Shown piece by piece: positions 43,920 to 56,565 of a stretch of DNA of 64,000 bases (the stretch's first letter is position 1; each line of letters starts with the position of its first letter). Below the pieces are notes generated by a model, which did not search any database, was not told where the DNA came from, and saw only the letters and a program-made list of their open reading frames with translations. Source of the stretch: Gibbula magus (Eukaryota; Mollusca; Gastropoda; Trochida; Trochidae); the NCBI GenBank assembly GCA_936450465.1, contig OW388300.1:16753266-16817265 (forward strand), in the 5' to 3' direction. The translations under genes were made by a program, and so were the position numbers.

Positions 43920-45181
43920 TCTACAACTTTTGAACCCTTCCTACGCCTTTGTTGTGAGTGTTAAATGCATAGCAGATGAATAAATTCATGAGATACAATC
44001 ACCTGATTTCTGATATTATGTGCGTCAAGACTCAAACTTTCAAAGATTCAACTGTTTTTGTAGCTCTGCTTATTACACATTATAAAGCTTTGCCCAGCTT
44101 TTTGGCTTCATTTATATTCCTTTCTATTTTCTTGTAATAAAAAATGGATTAATCGCAGGGGCTAGTTTGGTGTGTTATATCGGCGATTTTTGCAGTTATC
44201 TTTTACATGTTATGGATGGAAATAAAACTTACAACAAATATTTTACAAAAATTGTCATCTTTGAACCCTTATTTTCTACCATGTAAGCTAAAGATCAAAA
44301 GACAGTTGCCACTTTTAAAACTCATGGATATTAGACAAGGCAGGACATAAAAAAGAACGCTCTCTTTGAAGCAGGGAGGCCAATATCTTCCTTTGTCAGA
44401 TTATCATTAATGTCATCTGTTAAATACCATAGGTCGACGTTTGAGTGAAAAAAACACATATGCACAAGGACATCTTTGACAGGTGAAATCCCAGTTAATC
44501 GACTGCTCAATAGTAAGGCTGAACTGCACAGCTAATGTATTTTGGCTGTGACACGTCGGGATTGACGTAAAAAGTTATATGTTTAACCTGATTGCTTCTC
44601 TGTCAACGTCGGCAATGGATTGAGCAATGCTAAGATGTTTCAAAACACATTTTGCAGTAAAAAAATTCGTAAATGAAAAAAAGGATTTACACAGATGACG
44701 TCATACGATTTTCTCAGGCACTGTTTATTTTTTAAATTTTAGCATGATAATTCAGTATAAATGCTGATACTATCAAACAATTTATGAATATCAAAAATGT
44801 TATTGTGCAGTAACTATTTAGAATAACCATATGAAAAACTTCTTTTTTTCGACTCTACTTTATGTAGGTTACTTTTTGTAAACTTTTCGTTACTTCAGAA
44901 AAGTCATTACATTTTAGGTGACAATTTTCTTATGATATTGAGTTTAATCCAGTTATATTATATATGTTTTTCAAATATGGGAATACCGTACAAAAACGTA
45001 GAATTCGACTCCGACTCCTTAATCACATCCATGTGATTCAAATACAGATTTAAATATGTGTCAAGAAGGAGTTAAACATGTTTCATGTTTTGATCACACA
45101 TACTATCTTAATCCATTTATCAAGTATATAACTAGTACTTGAATCAATAATATTGAATGAATTCTCGGCACTTACGAAGTG
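43920..45181. other. no recognised feature
   Basis: AT-rich sequence with one TGACGTCA near 44697; no gene supported. Confidence 0.4.
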
Positions 45182-45544
45182 TTAAAGGGGCAGTAGCATG
45201 TTTTATCGCTCAAATAAGTTGATGGAATGTATTTGAAAAATAATGTCACCAATAGTAAAACACCCTTTTCTCTAGGGAAAATCAAGTGTAACAATGAGTG
45301 TACATTGTTCGGTAAAGCCATGGGAATCGTTTTTGTTATTCGAAATAATAAAATGTGTTCATATAAAAATTGCCACCATGCAATTTTTGCTTTATACGCA
45401 ACACCGTTGTTACTACTACGGATAATCGGTTTGTGTAGTAAACTGTTTTATCCTCTAAAGTAAAAATCAATGACATAAAGTAACATTATAAATTGGAAAT
45501 TGGAAATAATAAAATTTGCAAAAAAGGTGATACTGTCCCTTTAA
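45182..45544 (+). mobile_element. TTAA-flanked MITE, family 1 copy 1 (355 bp)
   Basis: Element 45186-45540 between TTAA sites. Left end AGGGGCAGTAGCATGTTTT; right end ATACTGTCCCT. The interior matches the copies at 46333-46604 and 56212-56565 (AGTAAAACACCC, GCCATGGGAA). TTAA target choice is typical of the piggyBac superfamily. No transposase. Confidence 0.85.
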
Positions 45545-45654
45545 AGACGCCAAGAGGTCAATTGTTTTTTAGGCTCAATACAATAACAGAAACACATGTT
45601 GGTCTTTAGAGATACAGAACATCAAAAGAGGAAATGGAGATGGATCAGTTTACA

Positions 45655-45780
45655 GACGCCACCGCCAAATGACAAGTTAATCTTCATCCATATTCACATT
45701 GTTAGTGTTAGTATAGTATATCGGGGGGAAATGTGGGATATATTTCACAATGTCTTTTTCTTACTGGTAGAACGTGATGG
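45655..45780 (+). repeat. diverged dispersed repeat (partner near 53405-53520)
   Basis: TGACAA-TTAA, CATCCATAT-CA-A-TGTTA and TGGGA-ATATTT recur in order near 53417-53510. Old pair, family unknown. Confidence 0.45.
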
Positions 45781-45782
45781 AC

Positions 45783-45918
45783 AATCACAGGACAGAAAGT
45801 AGTGGAATCCATTAGCAGGAGCCTTCCAGATTCTCCCAAATATTTGCGGATCCTGAAGAATCCGGATGAATCTGGAAGGATCCGGCAAACGGATTCCACC
45901 ACTGTTTGTCCTGTGAAT
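45783..45918. mobile_element. CAC...GTG MITE, copy 3 (130 bp)
   Basis: Element 45786-45915 with ends CACAGGACAGAAAGTAGTGG and CACTGTTTGTCCTGTG. Target duplication AAT at 45783-45785 and 45916-45918. Confidence 0.87.
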
Positions 45919-46332
45919 CTATATCGATGTACATATCTTGGAACAAATAATTCAGATATGCTAAGTCGTTCTATTATCTTTTGATTATTGTATATGTAGT
46001 GTATACGGTATTCAGTGCAGGAAATAATCTTGAAAAGTAAACACTGCTGCATCTGACTAATTTACAATATAAGTAATAGCCCAAAGAAGGACACATTAAT
46101 ACACTCGGCTTGAACTTACACGGTTACCTTAACTCTTATAAATTGTACCAATTATACTGTATTTTCAGATTGATAATAGAAGTTGATAAATAAGATGTAA
46201 TATCAAATTTGATTTTTTGAAAATTGATATAAACGTGTTAATAAGCAAAAAGTCTTTCATGCAAACTTTTTAGCGATTATCAACGCTGGCATATGTTTTA
46301 TACTAATTGGGAATGAGAGCTGAGTGTTAATG

Positions 46333-46604
46333 TGAGGGTAAAACATCTTATTACACACACCAACTATCCTAGTAGTGATAACGATGTTGCGTATAAAGCA
46401 AAAATTTAATGGCGGACATTTTATTGTGAACACATTTTATTATTTCGAATGACAAAAACGATTCCCATGGCCTTACTGAGCCATGTACACTCATTTTTAA
46501 CTTGATTTTCCGAAGAGAGAAGGGTGTTTTACGATTGGTGAAATTATGTTTCAAATACATTTCATCGACTTTTTGAGCGAAAAAACGTGCTACTGCCCCT
46601 TTAA
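46333..46604 (-). mobile_element. TTAA-flanked MITE, family 1 copy 2 (truncated)
   Basis: Reverse-oriented copy. It keeps the terminal repeat ACGTGCTACTGCCCCT and TTAA at 46601-46604. The other end is missing beyond about 46333. Confidence 0.8.
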
Positions 46605-47079
46605 AATTAAAAATATGTCAATGGCTGAATACGTCTCAAGCAGAGTACATCGTTTTTCCTTTTATTGAACATCACTAAATGACATGGATATCAGACAGCT
46701 GTTAAGTTAAATCCCTGGGGACTGTGTCGTGTAAACGTCTCTGATTTTCTCACCACAAAGGCTTTTTTTCATTTCCTCCTTCATGTGTCTTTTTTGCTGC
46801 AAGACAAAGCATATCCTATGGGACCGCTACGGTGTTTTAAATCTTAAAGTGAACACAAAGTGCAAAAATATATGATTTCAAAAGTATCCTGTCATTTTGG
46901 AAAGGCTACAATTATTAACCATATGATATGTTTTAACATTTAAATGTAATCCACACAACATGATTATTAAAGTATGTGTAGTGTTCTATATGCGTGGTTG
47001 TCATCTTTACCAGTGAACACGACATATGTGTGATGGCACGTGGTCTTCAGTCTACCGCTATCCGTGAAGTTCAGCAACA

Positions 47080-47475
47080 AGGGGCGTGACTCGCTGGATG
47101 GATGGGTTACCCGGCTCACTCCTGGATAAAACCTGAGAATTTGAAGGGTGATACCCTGCCACACACTGATACATAAGTTGATAGGCTTGTGGTGTCATGT
47201 GGCTTGGACAAGATACTTTATTCGAAAGGTGCCTCTGTTCACTCAGCAGTAAAAATGAGTACATGTTTTGGAAGTGAAGGCAGTGTGACTGATAACCTTC
47301 GAGCGCCTTAATGGTAGCTCAGGTTGCATACTCCAAGGGAAGTTGAGAATGAAAAAGGAACGATGTTCGTCATTATACCAGGGTAATAATGTGAGTTGAG
47401 CTTTGAGCATGACCCTTTGTGTTGTGGATTTGGCGCGATATAAGTATCCTCGTTATTATTATTATCATCATTGCA
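47080..47475 (+). mobile_element. retroposon-like repeat ending in (TTA)n/(TCA)n
   Basis: The block CTCTGTTCACTCAGCAGTAAA, then TGGCGCGATATAAGTATCC, then TTATTATTATTATCATCAT, looks like the 3' part of a widespread invertebrate SINE/LINE group. No head or target duplication can be set, and only one copy is in the window. Confidence 0.4.
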
Positions 47476-48053
47476 TGGCTAAGTTTAATGTGGATACGCT
47501 GAGTACAATACTGGATGTCAAGTATCCTCTTCTCTCTGATGTTATGTTTTGTTAGGTATCTTCTATAATACCAAGTGCGATACACACAGAGTTTATATAG
47601 CTTTAGAATACTAAATGACGTCCAATGTTATGGCATATTTGTGAAACGAGGGGTTTGGTACAAAATGAGCGAAAGCTGGGTGGGTGTTCACAGTTATTTG
47701 ATTTTACCACATTAGAGGGGTTGTACTTGTAAACTTATTGTGCCTTATATAATTCATATGAGAGAACATTGCTGAGTGGTCATGAAGGAAAAACGGGTAT
47801 TTACATTTTAAAAGTAGTAAATGGAATTTTCTTTTTACTGTACCCTAATCCTTGTGTATTCACTTAACAGGAAAACACGGATATAACGAACTATCTAGAC
47901 TTGTTGAATAAGGATCTAGACTGCATCAAAGGCTCTAATAGTTTACACAGTCATGGGGCAGGACAAACGTATTATGTAAATTCCCAAATATTAAGCATTA
48001 TCAAATATGCGACATGTTATTTAAAGTCATCGAGTTGACATTTATGAATTTAT

Positions 48054-48227
48054 GAATGGTGATAAATAAAGAATATCACCCAAGTGTCTTCTGATATCAA
48101 ATATATAAACACGAGTTGATTAAAGTTACAAATATCCGAGGCTTGCGGAGTCTCTATTTACTTTCATCAACGATTGTTGATATATTTGATATCAGAAGAC
48201 ATGAGGTTGAGATTTTATTTATCATTC
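48054..48227. mobile_element. foldback element, about 50-bp arms
   Basis: A 21-bp perfect match (GTCTTCTGATATCAAATATA... at 48086-48106, reverse at 48180-48200). The pairing extends outward with mismatches to 48054 and 48227 (GAATGGTGATAAATAAA versus its reverse). The loop is about 73 bp. Confidence 0.72.
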
Positions 48228-48302
48228 AAAATCATTTTTCAACAATTATTAGCCAAACTTACATATCTGAAACACAAAACGGCCACTTAGCTTCTTCAGC
48301 AG

Positions 48303-48319
48303 TGACCTCAGTGAGGTCA
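48303..48319. promoter_or_regulatory. TGACCT-N5-AGGTCA everted repeat
   Basis: Two nuclear-receptor half sites (AGGTCA and its complement) with a 5-bp spacer. Such arrangements can bind receptor dimers. With no gene close by, function is unsupported. Confidence 0.2.
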
Positions 48320-48429
48320 TAGCATTGTTAATTCATAAGCATTATGACATCAAATAATTGTTACACAATCACCATTGTGACGTCATAGCATTATCAGGAG
48401 TGTTCTCAGTGATGTCAAAACTTTGTGAT

Positions 48430-49378
48430 GCCATTATCTTGTGCTGTAATATGATTATGACTATTTGATTGTAGCGATCTCTACAATGTAGATATCGCTT
48501 ATAGATATCGTTTGATCTCACACAGGCGATATCTACTGTGGGATCGAGTTTTGAATGATAAAGAAGAATAACCTTATGTTGGCTTAATGAAGGTCATCAA
48601 TCGATTCGTTTACATCAGTAAAAGGCCTAAGCCCACGTATAAAAAAACACATTAAATCATGATTATATAAATAAAAAAAACCAGACAAACATCAGAGAAA
48701 AGAATAAATAAACTTTACATTGTGAGTTAATTTGATAATAAAACCTTAGAGCGTAGGACAAGTGCATCTATGTTGGGCATAACGTTGTAAGTAACCTGTG
48801 CTTGTAGTTTATCTAAATAAAACATTGTTCTTGCTTTCTCAAAACTGAACTCTACATTAGCATCATGCCGTGAATGTTGACATGATGAGGTTAACGTTTG
48901 TCGAATTAATGTTGTAACTTCATGAAAACGCTTGTACACTGAATATATCATTTCCGTTTTCAAAGGCAGTAAAGGTGGGTATAACAACGTAGAATGGGAA
49001 GTCACAAATGAGTTGATTTTGTGGATTTCTTGTATATATTTCCCGTTTATTTAAGTAATTCATTCATTGCATTGAGATTACGCTTGTTTGCATAATCCAA
49101 ATAATAATCCGTGGCTTCAGTTGAGCAAATCGAACAAAAATTAGAAGTTAACATGTTCTACAAACTTTACTTTACTTTACACTAACAACGTCTTAATAAT
49201 TATCATGTTAGCAATGCAAACATATCTCCCTTTGAACAATCGCTCTGCAAACCACTGAATTGTTTCCATAGGATGCTTAAATTAAATTCATTCATTGCAA
49301 GTATGCAAATTGGCTCTTAAATAACAGAAGGTTATCGTCTCCTAAGACACATCCTGAAATAGGTTTAGTAAACTGACA
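48430..49378. other. no recognised feature
   Basis: AT-rich sequence; no supported gene. Confidence 0.4.
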
Positions 49379-49380
49379 CA

Positions 49381-49468
49381 TCCTTGTGCAACAACCATGA
49401 GCAACATCCTTGTGCAACAACCATGAGCAACATCCTTGTGCAACAACCATGAGCAACATCCTTGTGCG
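49381..49468 (+). repeat. 26-bp tandem repeat, 3.4 copies
   Basis: TCCTTGTGCAACAACCATGA plus GCAACA repeated at 49381, 49407, 49433 and partly at 49459, without differences. A unit not divisible by three creates look-alike frames on the minus strand. Confidence 0.92.
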
Positions 49469-50247
49469 CATATGCACATATTCTTAATTTCATTAGCTGG
49501 CAAATCTTCCGAGACCAATACAGACAAGTTAAACGAACATTGAAATGTGGGAACATGTCATGTCGTATTAACACCTAGAGTTGGCAATGGATAAAACATT
49601 CCTTTCTTCAATGGAAATCGATAAATGCAACTCTAAACGTATTGTAATTGGATATACAAACATGAAACTGTTAAGTTATTGATCTGGGCAATGTTTCTCC
49701 TCACACTACGCCGGCTTAAACTCTCTACAATGTATGTGAGTTAAACTTTTAGTGACACACATGAAACAAATGCTTTGAGAAAACAGAACACTAAAACAAT
49801 CACAAGTTTTTCCTTACCTTAAGAGATTGACATAACGGTCATATACCACTGGATCATGTGTCGTCAAGGCGTGTGGAAAGGTCAGTGAGTATCAAATTGT
49901 GTATCCAATATAACTCCCGCTCGCTCTGGAATGATGAATGAAACATTTTAGAGATCTGACAGCCCTGTGACTGAGTAAGGTTTACTCCATGGTTTTGAAT
50001 GTACTGTAGCTCGTCATTATTTTAATGAGAATTGCTGTCACTTACAAACCAATCGACCTGCATTCAAAATAACATGGATCGGGTAACTATTTGAAGAGAA
50101 CAGTTCATAAATGCAAACACAGAAAAGAACTAAAATACGGTCTAAAATACTGTTAACTTTTCGTAACTTACCAAGTGACATGTACTCAGATTAAGCAATT
50201 TAAATATTGTTTTAGATCATGCTGCACAACATAATATAGCTAATGTA

Positions 50248-50383
50248 TAACACGTGACAAATAGTGGTGGAATCCGCTTGCCGGATCCTTCCGGATTTCA
50301 CCGGATTCTTCAGGACCTGCTAATTTTTGGGAGAATCTGGAAGGATCCGGAAAACGGATTCCACCACTTTTTGTCCTGTGTAA
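50248..50383. mobile_element. CAC...GTG MITE, copy 4 (130 bp)
   Basis: Element 50251-50380 with ends CACGTGACAAATAGTGGTGG and TTTTTGTCCTGTG. Target duplication TAA at 50248-50250 and 50381-50383. Confidence 0.87.
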
Positions 50384-51001
50384 TATAAATGTTAAGTTTC
50401 TTCAAACTGAAATATACCTTCGCCTAATGGAGTTTATATCAAGGATATGTCTAACCTAGAAAGGCTTGTTGTCTGTTGATATTGACAACTTGAACATCTC
50501 CAATAGTGATAACTCATTAGAGCAAATTCCGCATGAGCTCCTTCGTCACAATTAACATCTGCTTGGACACGATAGATGAATATATATTGATGATGGCATC
50601 TGACCGGATGTTATTGATACCTTCATTAACTCAATTTGTGTTCTGACCTTCCATCGCATTCAATAGATGTATGAGGATGTCATAGGTAATCGTCAGTGAT
50701 ATATAAGTATTTGCATAACTCTTAAGTATTTCAGATTAAATCAAGAATAGGTTTATCTTCAGAACGATGTGTATTGAGTGTTTTTCTTTTCTTACTTCAA
50801 AAATGCTCAATAGCAACAGAAATAATTAAAACGATGAAGAATAAATACTTTAAAACACCTTAATATGTCAGAAACAATTATTTATTTTAGGTATAATGTT
50901 CAAAATATAATGACTGAAGACGAGTACGTAATTTCGCTCAAATGGGCAGCAATCCGCCAGAGAAACCAATACAAAATAGATATCATGAACATATCATGTT
51001 A
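50384..51001. other. no recognised feature
   Basis: AT-rich sequence between MITE copy 4 and SINE C. Confidence 0.4.
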
Positions 51002-51290
51002 AGGACGATAAGTATGGTGAGGGGAATTAGGGTTTAACGCCGCTTTCAAAAGTATTTGACTTATATCACGGCTGCTAGTATTATGGCAGGGAGAAAGCCC
51101 GCAACGCCATTACCTGTGCATTACGGTGAAACTTGAAACTGGAACTAGCGGACCACTGAAATTGAGTGAAGCATTGCACCCAAACCTTACTGCGCGCAGA
51201 ACAGTTCTCTACTGCAGATAAAGTTGACGTGCCCCTGATCCAAAGTCGAACGCGCTAACCACTGCGCTATCCCTTCCCAGGACAATAAGT
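51002..51290 (-). mobile_element. tRNA-derived SINE, copy C (B box deleted)
   Basis: Insert 51014-51278 in minus orientation, with body and GGCGTTAAACCC end as in the other copies. Duplications AGGACGATAAGT (51002-51013) and AGGACAATAAGT (51279-51290) differ at one base. The tRNA-like head keeps the A box region, but a short deletion removes the B box. Confidence 0.9.
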
Positions 51291-51303
51291 GACTTACACA
51301 ATG

Positions 51304-51619
51304 TTAAAGGGACAATAGTATTCTTATTGGAATAAAGATATAATTGAGAGAGAAGAATGTTACCAATTGCGCAACGGTCATCCTCATTCAGTAAATTAAG
51401 TTCTTAAATGAATGGTTATCATTCTGTTAAGCAACGTGGATCCATTTCCAATTCTCGATTTATTAAAAGGTGTTCACATTAAAATGACCACTATCAGTAT
51501 CCGTTTACACGTGACACTACGGGTAATCAGAATGTGTAATGTGTTGTTTTACATGTACTGCATACATTTTATCATAACATTAAAACAATACTGAACAAAA
51601 CGTACTACAGTGTCTTTAA
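51304..51619 (+). mobile_element. TTAA-flanked MITE, diverged relative of family 1
   Basis: TTAA at 51304-51307 and 51616-51619. The left end AGGGACAATAGTA and the right end (reversed) AGACACTGTAGTACG fit the family 1 terminal repeat with several changes. The interior is diverged. Confidence 0.5.
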
Positions 51620-52314
51620 TGAAACCATGTTTCTCATGCTTGCCTTCAGAGTGATAACTTGTTTTCAACCATGATCTGCTATCTTTAAAAGGATAAACAA
51701 TTGTTAATGATGATTTATATTGAAAACATGTTTGCTCTGCTGTTTTTTTTATTTCATTTAAATGAAAACAAATCGCTTGACATTCAGTATTCTTCAAGCG
51801 TTAAACAAAGCAAAGCCGATGTGTGCATCGTGATATGTAGATCAAATCATCAATTAGGGTTCTTAGTATTTATAAATTTAAGATGTTCATGGCGAATACA
51901 GAGTTATTTTCTTGAGTATATGCTTTCATATAAATGTAACAACAACGCAATGGTTCTCATTCAAAGTGAAGAGTTATTTCTTAGAGATCCAATTTAGAAG
52001 TTGTAGAGATGAATAAACACAACACGATATGAATGCAAGTTCTTTATTGCTATGAATAAGAAATCAGCGAACGTCAAATTCTGGTTTTTCTGCAGCGAAG
52101 TATAACAAAACTGCTTTCATCTTGGAGTAATGAGTTGAAAGGTGTGTAACTTTACAGTTGTAAAGTGATCGTTTCCATCTACACAATGTTTACATTCTCA
52201 CATTTAATTGATGAAACATAAATGTATTTAAACTGTAGAAAAATGAATATTTTTTTTTATTATCTTACCATTATTGATACTTTTCAGAATGATTCGATGT
52301 ATGTCAGTATTTCA
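51620..52314. other. no recognised feature
   Basis: AT-rich sequence; small frames only. Confidence 0.4.
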
Positions 52315-52612
52315 ATGCCAGGAGGGGCTTAACGTGTTTGGCTTTCTGATCGAGAGGCCCAGCGTTCGTATTCCGCCAGGGGCATGGCAAATTTGCCTGC
52401 AGTACAGAACAGTTCTACATGCAGTATGGTTTTGGTGCAATGCTACACTGAATTTCAGTGAAGTACCATCCATGGTTTGCTAGTTCCAGCCATTTTTTTA
52501 CATCGCAATACATAGCCACATGGTGTTGCGGGCCTTCTCCCCGCAATAATACTGGCATTCATAATATAAATGCTCTTGAAAGCAGCGTTAAACCTCAAAT
52601 CACCTCGCCTCA
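52315..52612 (+). mobile_element. tRNA-derived SINE, copy D (old)
   Basis: Full body with CAGTTCTACATGCAG, GAATTTCAGTG, TTGCGGGCCTTCTCC and AGCAGCGTTAAACCTC, but both promoter boxes are badly mutated. No clean target duplication. The oldest copy of the six. Confidence 0.82.
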
Positions 52613-54021
52613 GTGACAGAAATACAGAAACAATTGTTTAAATGATTGAGATATTTAAGCTGCATTTTACTGTTTCGTTGTGTAGTTTTCCTCATAAGGA
52701 CTGTACATATCAAATGTTTATTATTGAATTATCATGGCTAGTGAACTGACATGCGTGACAGCACATACATATTTAAATATTGTTTTACATGTTTTGTGCC
52801 TCCATCGAAGTATAACAACAATAAATTGCGTAAAATAGCGTAGCGTTCAAACATGACTACTGTCACTGAAGCGCTATAAGTGAACAAGCTTGAGGACTTG
52901 TATCTATTGAAATGAAGTGTTCCTGATGAAGTTAATTATCTCATTCTGAAAAGAAATGTACATATTTCAGTTATCGACGTAGATGTGAAGACGATATGAC
53001 GTATTTTTTTCTTATTTTCAATAAACATGTTTCGCTTAGTTGTAAGAACCAACAGACCCGACCGTTTGTTCAAATGGATTGTGACGTCACAAGGTATGAA
53101 TGCACGAGGTTGGTGGCACATTCTATCTGCATTCATCGAGAAATGGCAGCAGGTTTTTGAGAGCTCTCGTCCAATTAGAATCCCGGAAATTAATGTAACA
53201 AAATCATTTTGTAATTATAGATATATATCACATCGACTTGATATCTTTAGGCAACATTCACACTTCGACAACGGGCAAGAGATAATAAACTCCTTTCATG
53301 TCCCTCTATACAATCTTAATAAGATATCAGAACATATGTCATTCCTCAGATTACCTACTACTGAACTGGGATGAAAACAGACAATAACTAAGATTACTGA
53401 CACCATCTTCGAATGACAACTTAAACATGGTACCATCCATATCCATAATGTTAATGTCAGTAGCACACTTGAGGGCGACGTGGGACATATTTAAAATACT
53501 TATTCTGTCATACACTCATTGGCAAATTATGACTGTCAGAATGATCAAATTTATCATGTTTTTTTTTTCTTTTCGTAACATTTGTTTTTTGCTGCTGTTT
53601 TCTAACAGAATGGTTTGTGAAATGACGATAATGACAAAATGTCCAACCATTGAGGTTAGCATTCAATTCCAAGTCTACCACCTGTTACAGTCTATATTCA
53701 CTATCCATGCAGTTTGCCTTAATTAATTCATCTTACTGGTAATGACAGTGCTCTGCAACATGCCCTTATATTTGGAGATGTAAATTTCATGGAAAACTGT
53801 CATACGATACTCACATCGCCACATCGCAGAACGCGATAACCACATACAAGATAATGTCGACATGCATTATCAAAATTCTGAAAATACTCTAACCAAAATA
53901 ATGTTAAATTTAACTGTTATATTGATATATCTGGTACACAGTTCACTTCACTGCTACATGACAAGAAGCCAAAGAGTTCATCTTGCATTGTACTATGCAT
54001 ACGAATATATATTACTCAAAG
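52613..54021. other. no recognised gene
   Basis: Contains a TGACGTCAC near 53081, the diverged repeat at 53405-53520 and a 115-aa frame (53027-53374) with no recognisable domain. Confidence 0.35.
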
Positions 54022-54354
54022 TCCCTATTTCACGAGGGGTAGCGCAGTCGTCAGTGCTTTCGTCTTCAGACCAAGGTGTCCGGGTTTCGAATCCGGCCAA
54101 GGGCACAGCAAATTTGTCTGCGGTAGAGAACTCTTCTACACGCAGCAATGCTACATGGAATCTCAGCGTAGTACAACCCAAGGTATGCTAGTTCCTGCCG
54201 ATGCTCGCAGGATTCACCTATTAGCCACATGGCGTTGCGGGCTTTCTCCCTGTCATAATACTAGCAGCCGTGATATCAGTGAAATACTCTTGAAAGCGGT
54301 GTTAAACCCATAATCACCTCACCTCACCTCACCTCATCTCACCTCCCTATTTCA
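54022..54354 (+). mobile_element. tRNA-derived SINE, copy E (full length)
   Basis: Insert 54033-54343 with A box TAGCGCAGTCGTCAG, B box GGTTTCGAATCC (one extra T), complete body and a CACCTCACCTCACC tail. Exact 11-bp duplication TCCCTATTTCA at 54022-54032 and 54344-54354. Confidence 0.93.
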
Positions 54355-55129
54355 AAGGCGTGATTTTCTTCGTCCTAAAACGATACATGTTTCCAATTAC
54401 AACTTACGGTTCGGAAACAAAACCTACCCATACCATTTTGAGTTGATATTCTAAAATCCAATAACATCAAAACAACAAGTGTAACCAATATACCTTATAT
54501 TTAGAGTCACCAATCTCTATCTTGTACATACAATTAAACTTTAGTAACAATTTAGTAGAAAAGTCCATAATATACCGCTGAATTGCCAACAAAGTATGTT
54601 TATCCACTAACCATTTAGGTATAATATGAACCTGGTTATATAGTCATTAAAGGGAGAATACTTATTTCAACGAAAAAAAATAAGAATATAGTTGTGTTAC
54701 ATTATGTCGTGTTGGCACTGGACTGTTGGACCTGATGAAATATGCCCCTTCATTACCAATGCAGTGCTTAAAACAACAAATCTGTGTTCAATAATCTGTT
54801 GAAATCACAACGATCTTACTTTCGGAGCATTCGTTCAGTTCTGGAGACCATATGCACGATAATAGGACACCCTGAAACATAATTAAGGGTTTCATGCAAA
54901 GCCATGATCTGGATTTCTAATTTGAATAGAAAATTGGATATCCATTGAAAAGAACACTTACAAAATGCAAATTTCTAAACTCCATAATCGGGTTCGTTAC
55001 TCTGTAATCTGGTTCGTTAGCGACTCACGTTTTACAAATTACGAAACAGAGAGTAACACAGCACCTTTATCAAGTTAATAAGGATATCAATGACGACTCA
55101 TTTTCATTTCGGTTTGTAAACTTAAAGTT
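54355..55129. other. no recognised feature
   Basis: Between SINE E and the satellite array; AT-rich. Confidence 0.4.
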
Positions 55130-55910
55130 GGATGAAGTTTGGACCAAGTTGTTTGACATTGAAAGGAAATGACGTTTAGCATGATATTGACGTGAGACAA
55201 AGCAGGTCCCAAGATAATTTCACCCGTAATATCACATGTAGAACTTTGGAACTAGTAGTTTGATATTGAAGTAAAACGACATTTAAACAAGCATGCATAT
55301 GAGTTGAGATGACTCAAGTTTCAAGATTATTTAACCTATAATAAGACATGTCGAACTTTGGAACTAGTAGTTTGATATTGAAGTAAAACGACATTTAATA
55401 CGCATGAATATGAGTTGAGATGACGCAAGTTTCAAGATTATTTAACCTATAATAAGACATGTCGAACTTTGGAACTAGTAGTTTGATATTGAAGTAAAAC
55501 AACATTTAACACGCATGCATATGAGTTGAGATGACGCAAGTTTCAAGATTATTTAACCTATAATAATACATGTCGAACTTTGGAACTAGTAGTTTGATAT
55601 TGAAGTAAAACGACATTTAACACGCATGCATATGAGTTGAGATGACGCAAGTTTCAAGATTATTTAACCTATAATAAGACATGTCGAACTTTGGAACTAG
55701 TAGTTTGATATTGAAGTAAAACGACATTTAACACGCATGCATATGAGTTGAGATGACGCAAGTTTCAAGATTATTTAACCTATAATAAGACATGTCGAAC
55801 TTTGGAACTAGTAGTTTGATATTGAATTATAATGACATTGAACATGCATGCATATGAGTTGAGATGACGCAAGTTTCAAGATTAATACTTCCATAACACG
55901 ACATGGCAAA
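55130..55910 (+). repeat. 111-bp tandem satellite, about seven units
   Basis: GAACTTTGGAACTAGTAG starts units at 55241, 55353, 55464, 55575, 55686 and 55797 (steps 112, 111, 111, 111, 111). Central units are nearly identical; the first and last are diverged. This is the usual sign of homogenisation by unequal exchange. Confidence 0.95.
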
Positions 55911-56211
55911 CTTGTGAAATGTACAGCGTTCATTTTAGTGAAATAAGTCCTGGCTTTATCTAGTATAACATTGGTGACAAAGCAGCAGTGACTAACTCAC
56001 TAGCATTGCAACGAGTCATCAAAAGAAAACTATATTTGAACACGGGGGGTTAAGAACCCCAAACCTATCCATTAACACACAATAATATCAAGTTCTCTGT
56101 ACAGGCCATAAAGTTCAGTAACTCACTGTCAGTGAGTAGAAATGGTAACGTGTTAGTGTCTCTTGATATATACAGATCAAAGGGTATTCAGTTTATAGAT
56201 CTTAAAGGGGC

Positions 56212-56565
56212 AGTAGCACGTTTTTCTGGTGAAATAAGTCGATGAAATGTAATTGAAAAATAATGTCACCAACAGTAAAACACCCTTCCCTCTTCAGAAA
56301 ATAAAGCTAAAATATGAGTGTACATGGTTTCGTAAAGCCATGGGAAACGTTTTTTTGTCATTAGAAATAATAAATTGTGTTCACAATAAATTGGCCGCAC
56401 TGCAATTTTTGCTTTATACACAATATCGTTATTACCACTACGGAAAATCGGTTTGTGAATAAGATGTTTTACCCTCTAAAGTAAATATGAATGATATAAA
56501 CTATCATTATCAATGGGAAATTTGAAAAAATAAAATTTGTAAAAAACGTGCTACTGCCCCTTTAA
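56212..56565 (+). mobile_element. TTAA-flanked MITE, family 1 copy 3 (346 bp)
   Basis: Element 56216-56561, the best-preserved copy. AGGGGCAGTAGCACGTTTTT at the left and its reverse at the right (ACGTGCTACTGCCCCT), with TTAA at 56212-56215 and 56562-56565. Confidence 0.9.

Noticed and set aside
45227..45463. Conserved small protein, with similar peptides at 46369-46560 and 56253-56462
   Set aside because: The similarity comes from the three copies of one MITE. Strand and frame follow the transposon, and no family resemblance exists.
45708..45984. Peptides rich in ILPDS, SGRI and DSTT
   Set aside because: They are translations of the palindromic CAC...GTG MITE and recur wherever it does.
49381..49468. 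CRISPR-like array
   Set aside because: The 26-bp units abut directly with no unique spacers, in a eukaryotic context; it is a plain tandem repeat.
53027..53374. 115-aa host gene
   Set aside because: No domain, no conserved partner and no splice context that I can support.
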